Virus record (IMG/VR): IMGVR_UViG_3300042465_003807
Location: 1-41,123 of that record
Origin: a virus
Strand: one strand, 5' to 3'
Length of the DNA: 41,123 nucleotides
Every line of letters begins with the position of its first letter. Positions within the stretch are counted from its first letter, which is position 1. Of this stretch, positions 13,787 through 21,853 are shown in pieces. The position numbers and the translations under genes are program-made. A model generated the notes under the pieces. The model searched no databases, had not been told where the DNA came from, and saw nothing but the letters and a program-made list of their open reading frames with translations.

Positions 13787-14001
13787 ACGAGGATTTCATT
13801 GAGCGTGTGTGGGAAGAAGCAAAATTGCTTTTCCTTGAAGGAGGTGAAGAATTGATTCCTACGCTAATTGCACTTGCGTACTCTTACGGAATGGATGACG
13901 AGCGGGAGGCGTGTGCGTTAATTGCGGAGTCTTACGAACCAACGTGCGAGTCGTGCCCAAGTGGTGTGGCAAACGCCATCCGTGCGAGGGGGAGCGAATG
14001 A
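13783..14001 (+). CDS. Small hypothetical protein, paralogue of the 13523 product
   Basis: A 72-aa protein with GTG start at 13783 overlapping the upstream TGA. Contains DEREACALIAES, CESCPSGVANAIRARGSE. The C-terminal half matches that of the preceding gene but keeps a CESC pair. The nucleotide sequences agggggagcaagtga and agggggagcgaatga at both 3' ends are near identical, supporting tandem duplication. Confidence 0.65.
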   Translation: MNEDFIERVWEEAKLLFLEGGEELIPTLIALAYSYGMDDEREACALIAESYEPTCESCPSGVANAIRARGSE

Positions 14002-14246
14002 CCGAAGAACCACTTGACCCGAACACGCTGTACGCTGACGGGTTTGAGGACGCGTTGATCGGTCTTGGGTGGCAACACACCAAACTGCTAGCCGTTTACG
14101 ACTACAAAAAGTGCGTAGAGATACTGATGACACGCGAAGAGATGACGCACGAAGAGGCCATCGAGTGGATGGAGTACAACGTGGTCGGCTCATATGCCGG
14201 TGAGTACACGCCGATCTTTGTGATAGGGGAAGACAGTGGGCACTGA
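13998..14246 (+). CDS. Conserved small phage protein (YADGFEDA family)
   Basis: An 82-aa protein starting at ATG 13998 (ATGA overlap). Motifs YADGFEDALIG, VYDYKKCVEILM, THEEAIEWMEYNVVGSYAG and TPIFV belong to a small phage protein family of unknown function that is recurrent in proteobacterial phages. No signal or membrane segment. It overlaps the next gene by 11 nt. Confidence 0.75.
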   Translation: MTEEPLDPNTLYADGFEDALIGLGWQHTKLLAVYDYKKCVEILMTREEMTHEEAIEWMEYNVVGSYAGEYTPIFVIGEDSGH

Positions 14247-14439
14247 AGAAGACATCCTTGACTTGATCCGTGAGTTACCGGGTGAGATCAACAACTCCGG
14301 GACCACGACCGAGTTCAAGTTCTTGACCGTAGGCAGCGTGCTTTGGGCGTGCCATGACGAGATTGTTTATCTACGTAAACGAGTGAGGGAGTTGGAAAAT
14401 GGCAAAGGCAGTAAGGCTCAAAGCAAAGTCCGTCGCTGA
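14236..14439 (+). CDS. Small hypothetical protein
   Basis: A 67-aa protein beginning with GTG 14236 inside the end of the preceding gene. N-terminal EEDILDLIRELPGEINN and C-terminal coiled-coil-like DEIVYLRKRVRELENGKG. No function known. Start and reality rest on tight packing, and its 3' end overlaps the next gene by 41 nt. Confidence 0.55.
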   Translation: MGTEEDILDLIRELPGEINNSGTTTEFKFLTVGSVLWACHDEIVYLRKRVRELENGKGSKAQSKVRR

Positions 14440-14686
14440 CTGCGTTGATTACCCGATAGCCGATCCTGACCGGGAGAAGGCGTGGGATAAGCTAATTAAA
14501 AGCAGACAGGGTAAAAACCTGAGCAGACATGGGTTCCCGAAGGACGAACACGGATTCAGGTTCCCGCTTGGCGGGTGCTACCACGAACTGTGGTGCATCG
14601 CTTGGGAGTTTGCGTGGGATGCAGGGTACAGAAGTCGGATGGAAGTGGAGTCAAAGAGTGAAGCAAAAACGCGAAAGAAGATGTAA
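14399..14686 (+). CDS. Hypothetical protein, 95 aa
   Basis: A 95-aa basic protein with GAGGGAG upstream of ATG 14399. Contains DPDREKAWDKLIKSRQGKNL and a C-terminal HELWCIAWEFAWDAGYRSR, a pattern similar to small phage proteins ending in AW.AG that are of unknown function. Overlaps both neighbours (41 and 29 nt). Confidence 0.65.
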   Translation: MAKAVRLKAKSVADCVDYPIADPDREKAWDKLIKSRQGKNLSRHGFPKDEHGFRFPLGGCYHELWCIAWEFAWDAGYRSRMEVESKSEAKTRKKM

Positions 14687-14843
14687 TGAGTGTTGGCATT
14701 TGTTTGCCAGTCCTGAGTCCATAAGGCTGCATCGCCTGATAGGTGGTCGGTGCCGCACTGAAGAAGAGTTGAAGGCCGCAGGGTATACCCTGACTCCCAA
14801 GGGATGGCTGCACAGCATGAACAAACCGAAGGTGCAAGCATGA
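14658..14843 (+). CDS. Small zinc-finger protein
   Basis: A 61-aa protein with GTG start at 14658, supported by GGAG at 14647-14650. CNECWHLFASPESIRLHR and a following GGRC give a C-x2-C-x12-H-x6-C zinc finger, then a basic GYTLTPKGWLHS tail. Small single-finger proteins of this type occur in several phage groups, with unknown targets. Stop overlaps the next ATG. Confidence 0.7.
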   Translation: MKQKRERRCNECWHLFASPESIRLHRLIGGRCRTEEELKAAGYTLTPKGWLHSMNKPKVQA

Positions 14844-15391
14844 GTTTCTGGGTAGACACGCCGTATACACCGGCCTATGTCCGTGATGAATTCTTGTATG
14901 ACAAGCAGAGTGGTCAGGGAGACTTCACTGAAGTGACCGTGTTTGGCTTTCGTGCAGAGCCTATGCGTGTACCCATGTTCCAACTTATGACTTCATCCGG
15001 CGCTCAATGGGCGCGTATTCCTATACATGCGCTGTGCAGCAAACCTTGCGATGCCATGGACTTGAAGATCGCGTGTTGGTGGGATTCGTTCAGCAGGTTT
15101 TGCGAAGTACGCGAGGTCCAGTTTTTGCGTAACCATCGTGTCAAAGCGATTGGGCGTGATGGCATACAGCGCCCCGGCGTGTACCTTTTTACAGCGTTCT
15201 GGGCTAACGGCGGTTGGTCAGAAGTCAGCGACCAAAGCAAGGACCATCACATCATCGCGCTAGACAGTGGGCACTGGATCGCATACCCAAACAACAGATT
15301 GCTGTGGACTGACCCGTCTTGGATAAGTAACGAAGTGCCGAAGGGATGGAAGTCGCCCTCGCAATCTTATTCTGTAGAGGCATTGCCATGA
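14840..15391 (+). CDS. Hypothetical protein, 183 aa
   Basis: A 183-aa protein between the zinc-finger gene and the DNA polymerase, linked by ATGA junctions at both ends. The start is ATG 14840. The C-terminal half contains HHIIALDSGHWIAYPNNRLL and WTDPSW, rich in aromatic residues. No domain is recognised. Tight coupling to the polymerase gene suggests a replication-linked role (inference). Confidence 0.7.
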   Translation: MSFWVDTPYTPAYVRDEFLYDKQSGQGDFTEVTVFGFRAEPMRVPMFQLMTSSGAQWARIPIHALCSKPCDAMDLKIACWWDSFSRFCEVREVQFLRNHRVKAIGRDGIQRPGVYLFTAFWANGGWSEVSDQSKDHHIIALDSGHWIAYPNNRLLWTDPSWISNEVPKGWKSPSQSYSVEALP

Positions 15392-17244
15392 GTTTTATCA
15401 CGCTCGATTTCGAGACGTATTACTCGAAGGAGTTCAGTTTGTCTCGACTGACGACTGAAGAATATATCCGCGACCCGCAGTTCGAGGTAATCGGCGTCGC
15501 GATGAAGGTCGACCAAGATCCCGCTGTGTGGTTCAGCGGCACTCACGCTGAGATCAAGGCGTGGCTTAATCAGGTCGATTGGGCGAACTCCGCACTGCTG
15601 TGCCACAACACTCAGTTCGATGGAGCGATATTGTCGTGGGTGTTCGACATCGTTCCGGCAATGTATTTCGATACGTTAGGTATGGCCCGTGCGATACACG
15701 GCGTGGATGCAGGCGGCTCGCTCGCCGCGTTGGTGGAGCGATATCAACTAGGACAAAAAGGCACCGAGGTACTCAATGCACTGGGCAAGAAGCGTTTGGA
15801 CTTTAGTCCTGCGGACCTTGATAGGTACGCTAGTTATTGTATTAATGATGTTGGCCTTACCTATTCTCTTTTTAATAGGCTTTCTGAGAAGTTTCCTGAT
15901 AACGAACTCAGACTGATCGACCTTACGCTACGCATGTATACCCAACCGGTCTTCAGGGTGAACGATGCGCTGCTGGTTGAGCGGTTACAGGAAGTGAAGA
16001 ACGAGAAGTCCCTGCTGCTTGGTGCGCTGAAGGACAAACTCAACTGCGCCGACGAGGAAGAAGTCCGCAAGAAGTTGTCGAGCAACCCGCAGTTCGCCGA
16101 ACTACTTAAAGACCTCGGCGTCCCCGCTCCGATGAAGATAAGCCCTACGACGGGTAAAGAAACATTTGCTTTGGCCAAGAACGACGAAGGCTTTATCGAG
16201 TTATCGGAACACGAGAACCCGCTCATTCAACAGTTATGCGCCGTAAGGCTCGGCACCAAGTCCACCATCGAGGAGTCGCGCATTGATCGTTTTATCGGTA
16301 TTGGTAGCCGCAATCGTGGTCTCCTTCCTATACCGCTTAAGTACTACGGTGCTCACACGGGTCGTTGGGCCGGGTCTGACTCGGTTAATTTCCAGAACCT
16401 TCCAAGCCGCGACAAGAAAAAGAAGACGTTGAAGAACTCCATCTTGGCCCCGTCGGGACACGTCGTAATCAACTGCGACAGCAGCCAGATCGAGGCCCGT
16501 GTGTTGGCTTGGCTTGCCGGGCAGGACGAAGTCGTTTCGCAATTCGCGAACGGCGAAGACGTGTATTCGATCTTTGCAAGCAAGATCTATGGGCGCGACA
16601 TCTCCAAGGCCGACCCGGTCGAGCGGTTCGTGGGCAAGACCTGCATCCTTGGACTGGGTTACGGCACCGGAGCAAAGAAGTTGCAGCACACGCTCAAGAC
16701 CCAACCGCCCGGCGCTGACCTGAGCGAGGACGAGTGCAAGCGCATCGTCGATGTGTACCGGAGACAGAACGATAAGGTCACGCAGTTGTGGCGTGAGTGC
16801 GACTCTGCCTTGGACTGTTTAATTGCGTGGCCAGCTGGACGGCGCACGTTTTACTTGGGCGAACAAAAGGTTGTCATGGTGGACGCAGAGGGGCTGCGCC
16901 TGCCTAACGGGCTGTACATCCGTTATCCGAAACTCAAGGTCAGCGATGGTAAGTATAGTTACACTTCACGCCGTGGTCCGGTCGGTATCTGGGGCGGGGC
17001 CATGGTTGAGAACGTGGTGCAGGCGCTTGCCCGTATCATCGTCGGCGAGCAGATGTTGGTCCTCAACGAGCGTTACCGTCCGGTGCTGACCGTGCATGAC
17101 GCAGCAGTGATGGTTGTGCCGAAGGACGAGAAAGACGAGGCGCTTGCGTACATTACAAAAGTCATGTCAACTCCTCCATCATGGTGCCCAGATCTTCCGG
17201 TCGCCTGCGAGGCTAAATTTGGGGACTCCTACGGAGATTGTTGA
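15388..17244 (+). CDS. Family A DNA polymerase with 3'-5' exonuclease domain
   Basis: A 618-aa replicative polymerase. A DnaQ-like exonuclease: LDFETYY (D7, E9), HNTQFDG (D78) and Y150-x3-D154. Polymerase: GAHTGRWAGSDSVNFQNLP (321-339), motif A CDSSQIEAR (D364), motif B R413-x3-K417-x3-L421-G-x2-Y425-G, motif C VHDA (H570, D571). The residue matching E. coli Phe762 is leucine. The Glu after the motif C Asp is alanine. ATG 15388 overlaps the upstream stop (ATGA). Domain set and length are complete. It is followed by a nuclease gene and then helicase genes. Confidence 0.95.
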   Translation: MSFITLDFETYYSKEFSLSRLTTEEYIRDPQFEVIGVAMKVDQDPAVWFSGTHAEIKAWLNQVDWANSALLCHNTQFDGAILSWVFDIVPAMYFDTLGMARAIHGVDAGGSLAALVERYQLGQKGTEVLNALGKKRLDFSPADLDRYASYCINDVGLTYSLFNRLSEKFPDNELRLIDLTLRMYTQPVFRVNDALLVERLQEVKNEKSLLLGALKDKLNCADEEEVRKKLSSNPQFAELLKDLGVPAPMKISPTTGKETFALAKNDEGFIELSEHENPLIQQLCAVRLGTKSTIEESRIDRFIGIGSRNRGLLPIPLKYYGAHTGRWAGSDSVNFQNLPSRDKKKKTLKNSILAPSGHVVINCDSSQIEARVLAWLAGQDEVVSQFANGEDVYSIFASKIYGRDISKADPVERFVGKTCILGLGYGTGAKKLQHTLKTQPPGADLSEDECKRIVDVYRRQNDKVTQLWRECDSALDCLIAWPAGRRTFYLGEQKVVMVDAEGLRLPNGLYIRYPKLKVSDGKYSYTSRRGPVGIWGGAMVENVVQALARIIVGEQMLVLNERYRPVLTVHDAAVMVVPKDEKDEALAYITKVMSTPPSWCPDLPVACEAKFGDSYGDC

Positions 17245-17245
17245 A

Positions 17246-17899
17246 ATGATTCAGTGGTCCTACTCCAGTCTTAAAGACTACCTGACTTGCCCAAAGCAGT
17301 ACTACGAGGTCAAGGTTGCGCGGAACTATGTCAAGCGCGAGACCGAGCAGATGCTGTACGGCAAGGAAGTGCATAAGGTTCTTGAAGACTACGTGCGAGA
17401 CGGCAAGCCGCTAGCGAAGAACTACGAAAGGTTTAAGCCTGTACTGGACGTACTGCTCGACATACCGGGCGAACGATATCCCGAATACCAGATGGCGTTG
17501 AAGCCAGACCGTACGCCGTGCGACTTTGAAGACAGGGGTAGGTGGGTACGTGGTATCGCTGACTTGGTGATCATCGACGGTGATACCGCATACATCCTCG
17601 ACTACAAGACAGGGAGCAACAGGTACCCGGACCCCAAGCAGTTGAAGTTGATGGCACTGATGATTTTTGCCCACTTCCCGGAGGTACAGCGTGCCAAGGC
17701 CGGGCTGCTCTTCATCATGCACAGCACGTTCCTGAACGAGGAGTACTGCCGTGCGGACAGCGAGAAGATGTGGGAAGTTTTCCTGCCTGACTTGGCCCGC
17801 TTGCAAATTTCTTTCGATAATGCTATATGGCCTACTAAGCCGAGCGGCTTGTGTGGATGGTGTCCAGTCAGTTCATGCAACTTTCATAAGGTGAGATGA
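17246..17899 (+). CDS. Cas4/RecB-like PD-(D/E)xK nuclease with Fe-S cysteines
   Basis: A 217-aa nuclease. N-terminal YSSLKDYLTCPKQYYE (about 5-20) carries the first cysteine. GKEVHKVLED (about 42-51) supplies the histidine motif. GIADLVIIDG (D) and ILDYKTG (D-x-K) form the catalytic core (about 102-125). The C-terminal CGWCPVSSC (about 205-213) provides three further cysteines, as in Cas4/AddB-type 4Fe-4S nucleases. Likely a 5'-processing exonuclease for replication or recombination. CGGAG precedes ATG 17246, 1 nt after the polymerase stop. Confidence 0.88.
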   Translation: MIQWSYSSLKDYLTCPKQYYEVKVARNYVKRETEQMLYGKEVHKVLEDYVRDGKPLAKNYERFKPVLDVLLDIPGERYPEYQMALKPDRTPCDFEDRGRWVRGIADLVIIDGDTAYILDYKTGSNRYPDPKQLKLMALMIFAHFPEVQRAKAGLLFIMHSTFLNEEYCRADSEKMWEVFLPDLARLQISFDNAIWPTKPSGLCGWCPVSSCNFHKVR

Positions 17900-17900
17900 T

Positions 17901-18185
17901 ATGAGAGAGGCCGAAAAAGAGTACTACAGAGTTACGCTCCCTTACGGTAAGTGGACGACCGAAGACGGCACCGAGGTGTTGTTCAACCGTAAGTACCAAC
18001 CTATCTGGGTGAAGCACCCTGATGGAAAGGTCGATAGCGCAGTACGTGATTGGTGGGTTCCCAACATCGTCAAACAAGAGTGGTACTACGATGACAGTAA
18101 TCGGCCATACGACGACCAACGTCTAAAGAGCACCCGCGACAGTCTGACCAGATGTTCAGCGGCCCTTAACGAATTTGGAGTTTGA
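17901..18185 (+). CDS. Hypothetical protein, 94 aa
   Basis: A 94-aa protein, 1 nt after the nuclease stop, with AAGGTGAG as ribosome site. Acidic and aromatic-rich (DWWVPNIVKQEWYYDD). No family recognised. The position in the replication operon is the only functional clue. Confidence 0.65.
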   Translation: MREAEKEYYRVTLPYGKWTTEDGTEVLFNRKYQPIWVKHPDGKVDSAVRDWWVPNIVKQEWYYDDSNRPYDDQRLKSTRDSLTRCSAALNEFGV

Positions 18186-18188
18186 ATC

Positions 18189-18443
18189 ATGCCCTACGTA
18201 AATAAAGCAAGACCCTACAAGAAAGAGTACAAGCAGCAGGTTGAGCGTGGCGAACACGACAACCGCATGGAGCGCCAACGCGCCCGACGTAGTTACGATG
18301 CCAAGGGCATCAGCCGCAAGGGTAAGGACGTCGCGCATGTCGTGGCGTTGTCCAAGGGTGGCAGTAACAAGGATGGTACTCGCCTGCAGGCACCGTCCAA
18401 GAATCGGTCGTTCCGTCGCAAGTCGAACGGGGCGATGAAGTGA
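18189..18443 (+). CDS. Small HNH-like protein (possibly degenerate)
   Basis: An 84-aa, very basic protein. The segment DVAHVVALSKGGSNKDGTRL followed by SKNRSFRR resembles phage HNH endonuclease cores (DH-x5-LSKGG-N ... NR). The usual Asp-His pair is Ala-His here, and no zinc-knuckle cysteines are visible, so activity is uncertain. Similar small proteins are common beside phage replication genes. The start at ATG 18189 has weak GGAG-like spacing (TTGGAGTTTGAATC). Confidence 0.6.
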   Translation: MPYVNKARPYKKEYKQQVERGEHDNRMERQRARRSYDAKGISRKGKDVAHVVALSKGGSNKDGTRLQAPSKNRSFRRKSNGAMK

Positions 18444-18616
18444 ATCCGCACAAGGCATGAGTGTGCAAGGATAGGAAGGACGTTCCTCCCGTTCTTCCCG
18501 CGTTTGTGACATAGCGCGTAACCATGTCTCCTAAGATCGGCCTTGCTACCTAGCGTTCTCAGGTTGAGTCTTAGGCGACTGGCCCCCGTAAGGGGCTTAA
18601 TCAATAAGAGAAACAT
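18444..18616 (+). other. Structured 173-nt intergenic region
   Basis: No gene seen. An inverted repeat CCTAAGA (18530-18536) / TCTTAGG (18569-18575) encloses a smaller GCTA/TAGC palindrome. A second stem GCCCC-CGTAA-GGGGC follows (about 18582-18596), 20 nt before the helicase start. I find no tRNA T-loop, T-run or promoter. It may be a leader, processing site or small RNA. Confidence 0.5.
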
Positions 18617-20209
18617 ATGAACATCATCGACAACGTCGCGTTGAAGGTCACTTTACCGACGCAATTTGCAGACCAGATCCTCGGCTCAGTCGGCGAAAGC
18701 GAACTGATCAACGACCACGGCGTGCGTAAGGACATCGCCGTCTACTGGGGCTACGAAGAAGCCGCAGCCATGGCTGAAATCCTCGATAGCGGGCAGCCTA
18801 ACCTGACGATACCAAGCGTCCCGTCGCCGATGCTACGTGACTACGAGTGGCCGGGACTGCGAAAGCCGTTTCAGCATCAGAAGGAGACCGCGTCCTTTCT
18901 GTCACTACGCCGCCGGGCGTTCTGCTTCAACGAAGCAGGCACGGGCAAGACCTCTGCTGCCATCTGGGCTGCGGACTACCTGATACAGATCGGGCTCGTC
19001 AAACGAGTCCTCGTCATATGTCCGTTGTCCATCATGTACTCAGCGTGGCAGGCAGACCTGTTCGCTACGGCCATGCACAGAACGTGCGGTATCGCACATG
19101 GCGACGCACATAAGCGCAAGAAGATTCTGGCTGAGAACTATGACTTCACCATCATTAACTACGATGGCACGCATGTCGTGTTCAATGAGTTGCAGGCGGC
19201 CAACTTTGATCTGATTATCGTTGATGAAGCCAATGCATATAAGACGGCGACCACACGTCGATGGAAGACGCTGGCCAAGTTGGTAGCGGCTAATACGCGG
19301 CTCTGGATGATGACGGGTACGCCTGCCTCGCAGTCGCCTATCGATGCGTTCGGTCTCGCACGGCTCATCTCGCCCAACCGCCTGCCGAAGTACGTGACTG
19401 CATGGCGTGACCGCGTGATGAAACAGATCACCAGATTCAAGTGGATCCCGAAGGACACTTCCAAAGACGACGTGTTCTATGCGCTACAACCGGCCATCCG
19501 GTTCATAAAGCGTGAGTGTCTGGACCTGCCAGACATTGTATATCAGACACGCGATGTACCACTTACGCCACAGGTGGAGAAGTACTACAAAATCCTTAAG
19601 GCTCAAATGCTTATCGAGGCTGGCGGTGAGCAGATAAGCGCAGTTAACGCAGCGGCATCGCTTAATAAACTATTACAGATCAGCGGCGGCGCGGTCTATA
19701 CGGACCAGAACCAAGTCGTTGACTTCGACATCAAGCCGCGTCTGAACGCGATGCAGGAAGTACTTGACGAGACCTCGAACAAAGTTGTAGTTTTCGTACC
19801 GTTCCTGCACACGATTGAGTTGGTGAAGAACTACTTGATCCAGAGCGGGTACACGACGGAAGTGATCAACGGTTCGGTAGCAGCAAGAGAACGCTCCGAA
19901 ATCATCAATCGCTTCCAAACCCAGACTGATCCGAGAATTTTGGTGATTCAACCTCAGTCGGCATCGCACGGCATCACTTTGACCGCTGCTGATACGATTG
20001 TGTTTTGGTCACCTGTGATGAGCGTCGAGACTTACTTGCAGTGCGTTGCGCGTATCGACCGACACGGTCAGAAGAACACGATGTCTGTCGTGCATCTTCA
20101 GAGCACCGAGGTCGAGCGCAAGATGTACAAGATGCTGCAGGGCAAGATAGACTCGCATCAAAAGTTGGTAGACCTGTATAAACAAGAGATGGAAGGTAGC
20201 ACCATATGA
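18617..20209 (+). CDS. SNF2-family DNA helicase/translocase
   Basis: A 530-aa superfamily 2 ATPase. Q-motif-like FQHQKETASFL, Walker A NEAGTGKTSA (about 105-114), motif Ia VLVICPLSI, motif II VDEAN (about 202-206, DEAN in place of DEAH), motif III MTGTPAS (about 232-238). The C-terminal RecA fold has KVVVFVPF, SHGITLTAAD and motif VI QCVARIDRHGQ (about 480-490). Phage SNF2 proteins of this length are linked to replication or recombination. Only a weak AAGAGA ribosome site precedes ATG 18617. The stop overlaps the next ATG. Confidence 0.92.
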   Translation: MNIIDNVALKVTLPTQFADQILGSVGESELINDHGVRKDIAVYWGYEEAAAMAEILDSGQPNLTIPSVPSPMLRDYEWPGLRKPFQHQKETASFLSLRRRAFCFNEAGTGKTSAAIWAADYLIQIGLVKRVLVICPLSIMYSAWQADLFATAMHRTCGIAHGDAHKRKKILAENYDFTIINYDGTHVVFNELQAANFDLIIVDEANAYKTATTRRWKTLAKLVAANTRLWMMTGTPASQSPIDAFGLARLISPNRLPKYVTAWRDRVMKQITRFKWIPKDTSKDDVFYALQPAIRFIKRECLDLPDIVYQTRDVPLTPQVEKYYKILKAQMLIEAGGEQISAVNAAASLNKLLQISGGAVYTDQNQVVDFDIKPRLNAMQEVLDETSNKVVVFVPFLHTIELVKNYLIQSGYTTEVINGSVAARERSEIINRFQTQTDPRILVIQPQSASHGITLTAADTIVFWSPVMSVETYLQCVARIDRHGQKNTMSVVHLQSTEVERKMYKMLQGKIDSHQKLVDLYKQEMEGSTI

Positions 20210-20610
20210 GTAATCTCAATGCAGAAGAACTTGTCAGCGCGTACATGTCAGTACGTTCTGAACGAGAAAAGCTTCTTCGTCAATACGAAGATGCAGACAA
20301 GGCGCTTAAGTTAGACCTCGCTCAGATCGAAGCCGCGATTCTTGAAGTGTGCAACACGATCAACGCTGACAGTATCAAGACCAAATACGGTACTGCCATG
20401 CGTAAGTTGAATGAGCGATTTAGTTGCAACGACTGGGAGAACTTCTACAAGTTCATTCTGGACAACGAGGCAACGCATCTGCTTGAGCGCCGTATCCATC
20501 AAGGGAACATCAAGAATTTCCTTGCAGAGCATGAAGGAGATGGCCTGCCACCGGGCGTCAATGTCATGCGTGAGTTCAACATCGTAGTCCGTAAATCTAG
20601 TGAGGCTTAA
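20206..20610 (+). CDS. Hypothetical phage protein, 134 aa
   Basis: A 134-aa protein. Residues 6-50 form a likely coiled coil. The C-terminal region has SIKTKYGTAMRKLNERFSCN, LLERRIHQGNIKNFL and DGLPPGVNVMREFNIVVRK. This pattern accompanies SNF2/PolA modules in other phages, without known function. ATGA overlap with the helicase gene. The positively charged C-terminal half could contact DNA (inference). Confidence 0.75.
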   Translation: MSNLNAEELVSAYMSVRSEREKLLRQYEDADKALKLDLAQIEAAILEVCNTINADSIKTKYGTAMRKLNERFSCNDWENFYKFILDNEATHLLERRIHQGNIKNFLAEHEGDGLPPGVNVMREFNIVVRKSSEA

Positions 20611-20613
20611 GTC

Positions 20614-21462
20614 ATGTCTAATGATCTGCTTACAATTCTCCAGTCCAACCCCGGTCTTGTCGGTTCTGCCGTAGACGATGATACCCGCGCCGTTGCCGGT
20701 GGCGGGGGCAATCAGAGCAAGCGCATCTCGATTGAAGGCGGCGTGTTCCGCAAGGTCGTGGGCGGTAAGGAAGTGGCGAAGATCGTCGACCGTCATATGG
20801 AGATCGTGTTCGTCAAGATGTCGCATACGCCTAACCGTCAGTACTACTCCGAGGCGTACACCAAGGGGCAGAAGATCTCGCCCGCCTGTTGGTCGAGTGA
20901 CTCGAAGGTTCCTGATGCCGAGGTCAAGAACCCGATCTCGTCGTCGTGCGAGAAGTGCCCGATGTCCGTCAAGGGCTCAGGTCAGGGCGGCAAGGGTTCT
21001 GCTTGCCGCATCTCGTGGCGTACTGCAGTTGTCCTGCCGGGCGATCCGAACGGCGATATCATGCAGTTGGTTATCCCCGGAGCCTCGTGCTTTGGTGAAC
21101 CCAAGGGCAAGACGTGGCCGTTCCGTCCCTACATTCAGTACTTGGCGAACAACAACGTCAGTGCGGGCCGTCTCATCACCAAGATGGAGTTCGATACGGA
21201 TTCGTCTGCGCCGAAGTTGCTCTTCTCGCCTGCCGGTGCAGTCAAGGAAGAAGACTTGGCTGCGATCCAGTTGCAGGGTAAGTCCCCCGCTGCTGAACGT
21301 GCGGTCAAGTTGACGGTGTATCAGAACGAGTCGCAGGATGAGGTTGCTGAGGCTGCTCCGACAGTCACTGAGCCGAAACTGCGTGAGGCACCGAAGAAGG
21401 CGGACGCTACTGCTCCCACTGCCGACGTCGCCGACGTGGTCAAGAAGTGGTCTAAAAAGTAA
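20614..21462 (+). CDS. Cysteine-containing replication-module protein, ssDNA-binding candidate
   Basis: A 282-aa protein. Residues 35-190 contain alternating beta-like segments (HMEIVFVKMSH, AVVLPGDPNGDIMQLVIPG, KMEFDTDSSAPKLLFSP) and four cysteines (ACWSSD, SSCEKC, SACRIS) that may bind zinc. The C-terminal 60 residues are low-complexity (Ala, Glu, Lys) ending in KKWSKK. Position between helicase and primase and the OB-like strand pattern suggest a single-stranded-DNA-binding or loader role, but no family match is evident to me and the tail is basic, not acidic. Confidence 0.65.
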   Translation: MSNDLLTILQSNPGLVGSAVDDDTRAVAGGGGNQSKRISIEGGVFRKVVGGKEVAKIVDRHMEIVFVKMSHTPNRQYYSEAYTKGQKISPACWSSDSKVPDAEVKNPISSSCEKCPMSVKGSGQGGKGSACRISWRTAVVLPGDPNGDIMQLVIPGASCFGEPKGKTWPFRPYIQYLANNNVSAGRLITKMEFDTDSSAPKLLFSPAGAVKEEDLAAIQLQGKSPAAERAVKLTVYQNESQDEVAEAAPTVTEPKLREAPKKADATAPTADVADVVKKWSKK

Positions 21463-21471
21463 CAGACCACC

Positions 21472-21786
21472 ATGCCACGTTCATATAGCGAAAGGTTCCT
21501 GCTGGATTTGTACAACGCAAATCAGTCGCAGTCGCTTGGTGTTACGCTCGCTAAACTTTGCGTGGAGGCCAACATCCCGGCCACTTACATAGCTGTCGCG
21601 TTGGAGGTGAGTCCGACGATGGTCTATAAGTGGTTCCGGGGTGCGGGCATCCGCAAGAAGAAGCAAAAGGTCGTTGAGGTATTCATGGACTTCTTGAAGA
21701 AAGACATGGAGACCGGCGTCCTGCCTGCCAAGACTTCGGTTGATGCACGGATCTACATCCAGAATCTGGTAGGAGTAAAGATTTGA
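21472..21786 (+). CDS. HTH DNA-binding protein, last gene of its transcription unit
   Basis: A 104-aa protein. Central TLAKLCVEANIPATYIAVAL and EVSPTMVYKWFRGAGIRKKK form a helix-turn-helix of phage-regulator type (about 25-62). A basic patch KKKQKVV follows. Likely a small transcription regulator or replication accessory. It is followed by an intrinsic terminator at 21813, which ends the PolA-SNF2 transcription unit and isolates the downstream primase gene. Confidence 0.75.
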   Translation: MPRSYSERFLLDLYNANQSQSLGVTLAKLCVEANIPATYIAVALEVSPTMVYKWFRGAGIRKKKQKVVEVFMDFLKKDMETGVLPAKTSVDARIYIQNLVGVKI

Positions 21787-21812
21787 TTTGATGGGTTGCT
21801 AATCCTCATTTT

Positions 21813-21841
21813 GGCGGGGTGGCCTTTGCCCCGCCTTTTTT
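21813..21841 (+). terminator. Rho-independent terminator after the HTH gene
   Basis: A 7-bp GC stem (GGCGGGG / CCCCGCC) with a nine-base loop, followed by six T residues (21836-21841). The next gene starts only 13 nt later, so read-through or a hidden promoter is needed for the primase gene. Confidence 0.88.
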
Positions 21842-21853
21842 GTCTGGACGGTC

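Noticed and set aside
18444-18616. A tRNA or tRNA-like element
   Set aside because: No GTTCRA T-loop, no acceptor stem and no anticodon arm can be folded.
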